Shown one piece after another: positions 59,012-64,000 of a DNA stretch of 64,000 nucleotides. The translations under genes were made by a program, and so were the position numbers. A model generated the notes under the pieces. It did no database searches, had not been told where the DNA came from, and saw only the letters and a list, made by a program, of their open reading frames with translations. The DNA lies in contig OV884015.1 in NCBI GenBank assembly GCA_930367205.1, positions 76,213,341 to 76,277,340 on the forward strand, read 5' to 3'. Source of the stretch: Acanthosoma haemorrhoidale (Eukaryota > Arthropoda > Insecta > Hemiptera > Acanthosomatidae). How positions within the stretch are numbered: the first letter of the stretch is position 1; each line of letters starts with the position of its first letter.

Positions 59012-59390
59012 TTGCCTCTTTAATGGGCCAGAGGTTTAGGGGTCGGATTCGCTTCGCGGAGGCGTGGTCTTATTGTTCGGCCTGAAATTACCAGTTTTAT
59101 GGCGGAATGAAGGTCATTTCGAAGTTGAAGACTTGTTTGGAACCTCTGTCTTAAGGCTGAGAGCGTTGGTCATCTCTGGGTGAAGTAGGTCTTGGCCGAC
59201 CTTGCCTGGTCTCCTAAGGTTGCTGCCTGTCTCCCTGAATAGACGGAGTATCTGGCAAACCTACGATTGTTTTATTGCCAGCTGTATGGCCACTTGCCTT
59301 TGAGGCATGCCTTCACCCAAGAGTTTTAGTGCTCTAACTTTGATTTCTTCAGGCCTATCCTTGAATAAAGTCCCAGAAAACTCTAACTCA
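59012..59390 (-). pseudogene. Tc1-like transposase DNA-binding domain remnant
   Basis: The minus strand reads PEEIKVRALKLLGEGMPQRQ and then VAIQLAIKQS, a stop, VCQILRLFRETGSNLRRPGK (first HTH and GRPR-like linker). In another frame it reads RFQTSLQLRNDLHSAIKLVI and SGRTIRPRLREANPTPKPLA (second HTH). This matches the paired-like DNA-binding region of Tc1-family transposases, which bind terminal inverted repeats. The catalytic DDE domain is absent, and stops and frameshifts break the rest. Confidence 0.7.
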
Positions 59391-62285
59391 AATGTGACAA
59401 ATAAAAAACATTGGAAAAATTATATAAAGTAATCACTCAGTAACATTTTTTTAAATTAACCCTCTAACGTTGATCATGTAAAGTAGTCTTTATTATGAAT
59501 ATCTAAAGAAAAATGTGAGAGGTTGTTATGTATCTACTGCATACCTTTAAAAAAGAAGTTTTCTACGTTTATCCTGGAATTATTTTCACCACCATTGCAG
59601 GGCCTTTGTTAAGAGCAGTATGCTTTATGTAATTAAAATATAAGAAATCAAAAAATACCCATGGAAATGATGGTGTGTGAAAATATGGTTACATAGTTAA
59701 TAAACATTTCAGCAGTAGAATGTCTATCTACACAATGCCCAATCTTATCTTAGCTTATGAATGGATATTTCTCAGGGATCTTGCGACTTCTAAGGCTTTA
59801 ATTAAGCTACTTAAGTAATATCGGGTGACTTGCTGCCCATTCAATTGTAGGCCTTAAAAGAGACTATCTTTATCGGAGCTTTTAATCTTCTACTTTAAAG
59901 CGTTTCCTTTCGTAAATCCTATCTCCGATATTAATCTTCCAATCCGATCCCGACTACAGTTCCGTTTGAAAAATGCTTCAATTAGCCTCTTTTCTATGCT
60001 TCCAGAGACTTTCATTAAATTAATTTTTATGGTTTATTGGATATTTTGTTGTTTTTTATCAATATGTATATGTAAAACATTTATTCATCAAAGGTGAAGA
60101 AAGTGAAGACCGAGCAAGAAATGTAACTAAGGAGTTACAAAAAAAATATATCTGGGAGAAACCCTGTATAAAAACGAATAAACAACATTTCTGCTTTTTA
60201 AATAATAACCTCAGTTAATAACAAAATTAAAAATAATATAAAAATCAATTATTTCTAGTAAGAAAATCGTTTTTTTTTTATATAAAATCTGCTCTATTCG
60301 GCTGTAAGTAATTGCTAGCAATTAATAGTATTTGCAATTAACAACAATTAACAATTAATAAGTACTTGCTACTTACATTGAGCGTTCCCCCGCCGTCTCA
60401 TTCTTATAATTGAATACAAGCAGCTATAGCAGGTTTGACATCAATTATGCATTTCCCTCTTAATAATAGCCCATAATAACTGGTATTGATTTATTTGGAT
60501 TTTTCAATTTTGGTTCTTTCTTCTTTCCGCACTAGAGCCTCCTTCTGTCAGGATACATCTTCTTTCTTCTCACTCTTCCTAGACATTGTCGATAAGATTA
60601 CACTTTTAACGTTATTATTATTATTTTGTCCTCAGTACTTTTCTTTTTCTTCATTTATTTATTTTCTTGCTCAGACTTCTGTAATTTTAATATCTTAAAC
60701 ATCTTGCATATTATCACTCTTGGATCATTTTTTAATAATAACTTATGTTAATCAATTTTTTTTTCTTCGTAACTAATTTGTGAGTTGGTATTAGTTAAAT
60801 TTTTTTTTCGAATATTTTTTGTTACGATTGCTAAAAGTGTGTGTTCCGGCATTTGTAGCCAGATGATTTCTTTTAAAGTGTACATATTTTCAAATTAATT
60901 TGTTTTGAACCTATTGAACCCCAGTTTTCCCTTATTAATTTTAAAATGTGTTAAGACTGCTACGTTTTAAGTCTGCTGAACCAAACTGGACCCATGTCCA
61001 AGAAAAATTCCAGTTCCTGATGGCGAATGAATTACTAACTAGCGGATTTTGAAAAGACATCGCAGTCGAATAGCCTGTCCTTTTTGGCATAATACTGCAA
61101 TTATGATGTTTTTAAGTTTGTGAAGTAGTTAGTAATTTTGTGAAACTTAATTCATACTCATTGCGTAGTGAATAGCAATGAAGGAGTAATCTCTTATGGC
61201 CAGGTTAATGTTAGGAGAATGAATTCCTGCTTTATAGAACTGATTTTCTAATTACTTTACATAAGTCAAATCAACCATTCTCAAAGAGAAGTCACTTAAA
61301 AGCAATGGAGTTCGTGTCTCGAACTGTACAATAAACAGCCACAACACAAATGTCTGGACACAATAATATCTTGACTACTATAGCACAGTTAATTTAGTCA
61401 AAGGAAGAGAAAAGGTCTATTCGTTTCGAGACTGGGATACTATAAATCTTTTAATCACGACACGTACTTAGTACATTAAAAAATATGTAAAACTTCTTTT
61501 AGGCTGTTGTTTGTTATAAAAATGAGCAAAGCGTTTTGAATGGAACAAAAGTCAATGTTCATTTATTTAGTTTGTGAAAAAAAAATCCTTTCGAATTACA
61601 TAAAAATATATTGTTTTTTTAACTTGTTATACATATCACTCTTTTTTGTTTCTGTTGAATAAAACTTTTCGGTTAGGAAACTTTTTTGTGCCTTCTGCCA
61701 ACTTTTTTGAAAAGAGTGAGACCATTTTCCGTATTTACAGCCTCAGTATGTGTGCTAATTGTAGATTCGTTTGAGAGAAGTTTATTACTTCTGTAAAATT
61801 ATGAGATCCAACATTCAAACATACTTGTTTCTGTTTTGAAAAACCAATGATATCCTGAAAAAGGCTCGTGAGGTCAACGGTCCTAGGACCATCGGCTTAC
61901 CCAAACAGGTACTGTATCACTTGAGATACAGCACAAGAGTGATTCTACACCCCGACCAACAGGCTTGTGCCAGGTTTTTTTTTCTTCGTGGGAGCAGACT
62001 GATCGATAGTGTAGTCTATAAGAAATACGGTGAGAAAGAAAATGAATACGGTTAATGGACTCACATAAGTCCGATTTTTTTACTACCCTTCTCCCTTCAA
62101 CAAGGAAAAAGTTTTGGTTTTTTTCTCTCCAATGTCAGATTCCAGCTGTTATCTGTACTCTGACTAAGTTTTAAAGTTTTCAGTGCACTCAACTGAATGT
62201 ATATCAATTAAGACATACATATTATTATTTAAACAATGGCAATAATACTTTTTTTTTAGGATACATTGCATTGCTTACACGAGAC
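59391..62285. other. AT-rich non-coding DNA
   Basis: A stretch at 59810-60000 is of more balanced composition without an ORF. The remainder is AT-rich, with a 70-codon frame lacking features. Confidence 0.4.
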
Positions 62286-62294
62286 TTACTAGAT

Positions 62295-62550
62295 TTTTTT
62301 TTCTTAGCTTTCAAGCTTATAAAAAATAGGATGTGGGAAAAATAAAGGACAATTATTTTGGATTGATGGATGCCTTTATTTACTAAGGGGAGTCCCATTT
62401 GAAGGAAGTATGAGAAGGATATGGGGTGTGGGATGCCTAAAAGAGGCGGGTAGATTCGGGAAGGTAGTGAGAGTCTACCTATGGTGGAGCCTAGGGGTAC
62501 TAGGCATTGTAGGGGGCTGCACTGAGTCGGCCTATTATAGATAGTCGGGA
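62295..62550 (-). mobile_element. LINE family C-related tail with 9-bp target duplication
   Basis: A short poly-T start is followed by CTTAGCTTTCAAGCTTATAA, then GGATGTGGGAAAAATAAAGG, GGGGAGTCCC and TTCGGGAAGGTAGTGAGAGT, collinear with 22626-22820. TTACTAGAT at 62286-62294 and 62551-62559 is a perfect target-site duplication. This is a 5'-truncated 3' UTR insertion. Confidence 0.82.
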
Positions 62551-62559
62551 TTACTAGAT

Positions 62560-64000
62560 ACTAAAAAGTCATTTCTATTTATAGAAAAGCTACAATACGA
62601 TGGTGAAGAACATGGACAGGAGGCAGTTAAAGTTTTAAATTAAACTCACGAACTGAAAGGTTCTTCGATTTCTCAATTTCGCTTGTATTATTCTCAAGTT
62701 CGAAAAACTTCATTCACAAATCGCATGCAAAAACCACGTCACCACTCAAGGGGGTGGGAAATTGTACAGTTTTGTTTAGTTTGAGTTTGTTCCTATATTC
62801 CCTACAGTGGCTTTTCCGTAGTGACGAAAAGTGAAAAACTATTGAAATCTGACTGCGGTTCACTGTCCATGAAGGGAAAAAGATACGAAATTTTACAGTT
62901 TTTTTCTTCTAAAATCATTGCACTGTATTCTGTAACAGCCAATGTTTAGCTTTTTTTCATAAAAGTGTTGATATAAAATATTAATTTATTTATTGCTTAG
63001 CCCATTAAACATTAGAGTCTATTAAGTGACTGTTTTCTCGCTGAGTTCTTTTGAATCTCCAGGCAATGCCAAAATGTATCGAATATTTCGCATTCTGAAT
63101 TCCGTTGGATTGAAAACAATTTTAAATTAAAAATTAAATTAAATAGAAACAATGTAATTAAGGTCGTCTCAGCCGATTTCAACAGGTCGTTTCGATATAT
63201 AGTCTAGCTATTCACATTTTTTAAGAATGATTTTCACTAAACAAGACGATATAATAGGTAAAAAATAGGAAGTTTGATACAAAAAACCGAAGTTTTTTCA
63301 AGTCTATCTAAAGGGGGGAGGAGAGGGGAATTGCGAGAATACCATTTAATTCATTTGACAAATAGTGAGCCTACCGACTATTGGACCTATTTGCATAAAA
63401 TATTATAACTAATTATGATTGCCAGCAGATATAATTTTTTTTATACGGAATTCAATTAAAACAAAAACTCGGCTACAAAGATAATAATTGAAATAAAATA
63501 AGGACAGAAGGCGTTTTATTTCTTTGTCAAAGCATGACAGTATTTGTTTTTAGAGAGGTTGGACAGGCTTTAGCCGTCCAACCCTATGTCTACATGAGAT
63601 GTTTGTGAAATGGATTTATTTTATTTATGTTTAAAACATTTTTTTTAGTATTACTCTTTTGGAAAGTTCCGGTTTGTTATATATTAAGTTATAAATATCG
63701 CTATTAACCTAGTACATTTTATGTTTGTAAATTATATTATACTATTTATTATTAAGAATTCAACTGCGATTTTAGGTGGACCCCATAATTCTCTAACTAC
63801 ACTTTATAGTATTCGTAACCCACGAATAAGCACTAGATTCGTAACCTTTCGAAATGTAAATAAATCAGCAATCGCCATCTAAGCATTACCCAAAATTTCA
63901 AATGTATTATACATTCAAAATGGTAGTTATCTTTTTTCCGATTGGAATTTCCGCAGAATGTGATGGATATCAAACATTTTGATTATATAGCCATTAGGTG
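62560..64000. other. AT-rich non-coding DNA to window end
   Basis: No ORF, repeat or RNA gene is recognised. Confidence 0.4.

Overview
This window looks like intergenic or intronic DNA from an arthropod, most likely an insect. It is AT-rich (about two thirds A+T by eye) and has no operons, rRNA genes or long conserved cellular reading frames. I recognise no intact host protein-coding gene. What can be recognised is mobile-element material: jockey-like LINE fragments, a mellifera-type mariner, Tc1-like and pogo/Tigger-like transposase debris, tRNA-derived SINE remnants and a compact LTR retrotransposon. This mix is typical of insects, but the sequence does not fix the species.

Layout. 0-5.4 kb: AT-rich DNA with simple repeats and two short LINE tails. 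5.4-7.0 kb: a GC-rich structured block, then a 5'-truncated LINE (family A). 12.4-15.2 kb: an unexplained GC-rich patch, a LINE A tail, and a LINE B copy with a LINE C copy nested in it. 16.4-16.9 kb: a decayed pogo/Tigger-like transposase end. 18.8-20.3 kb: the longest LINE A copy, covering the reverse transcriptase with one frameshift. 20.5-23.5 kb: a small candidate MITE, LINE C tails (one with a 53-nt poly-T run) and a SINE remnant. 23.8-25.0 and 37.4-38.6 kb: two copies of a non-coding repeat of about 1.15 kb. 26.6-29.2 kb: LINE A, B and A fragments and a foldback element. 30.0-33.8 kb: the LTR element. 35.5-36.1 kb: a LINE B copy carrying a tiny LINE C insertion. 39.5-44.9 kb: LINE A pieces, a 166-codon orphan ORF and a broken mariner. 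47.8-49.4 kb: a SINE remnant and LINE tails. 58.4-62.6 kb: LINE tails and a Tc1-like fragment. Long stretches in between hold nothing I can identify.

The most interesting locus is 30,029-33,800. Two 1,260-bp direct repeats of equal length, in which I found one mismatch by eye, flank only about 1.07 kb of internal DNA. On the minus strand that DNA carries a primer-binding-site-like sequence and one 294-codon coiled-coil gag-like ORF, but no protease, reverse transcriptase or integrase. It looks like a young, non-autonomous LTR retrotransposon. A 169-bp piece of its LTR occurs a third time just outside the element, which standard LTR structure does not explain.
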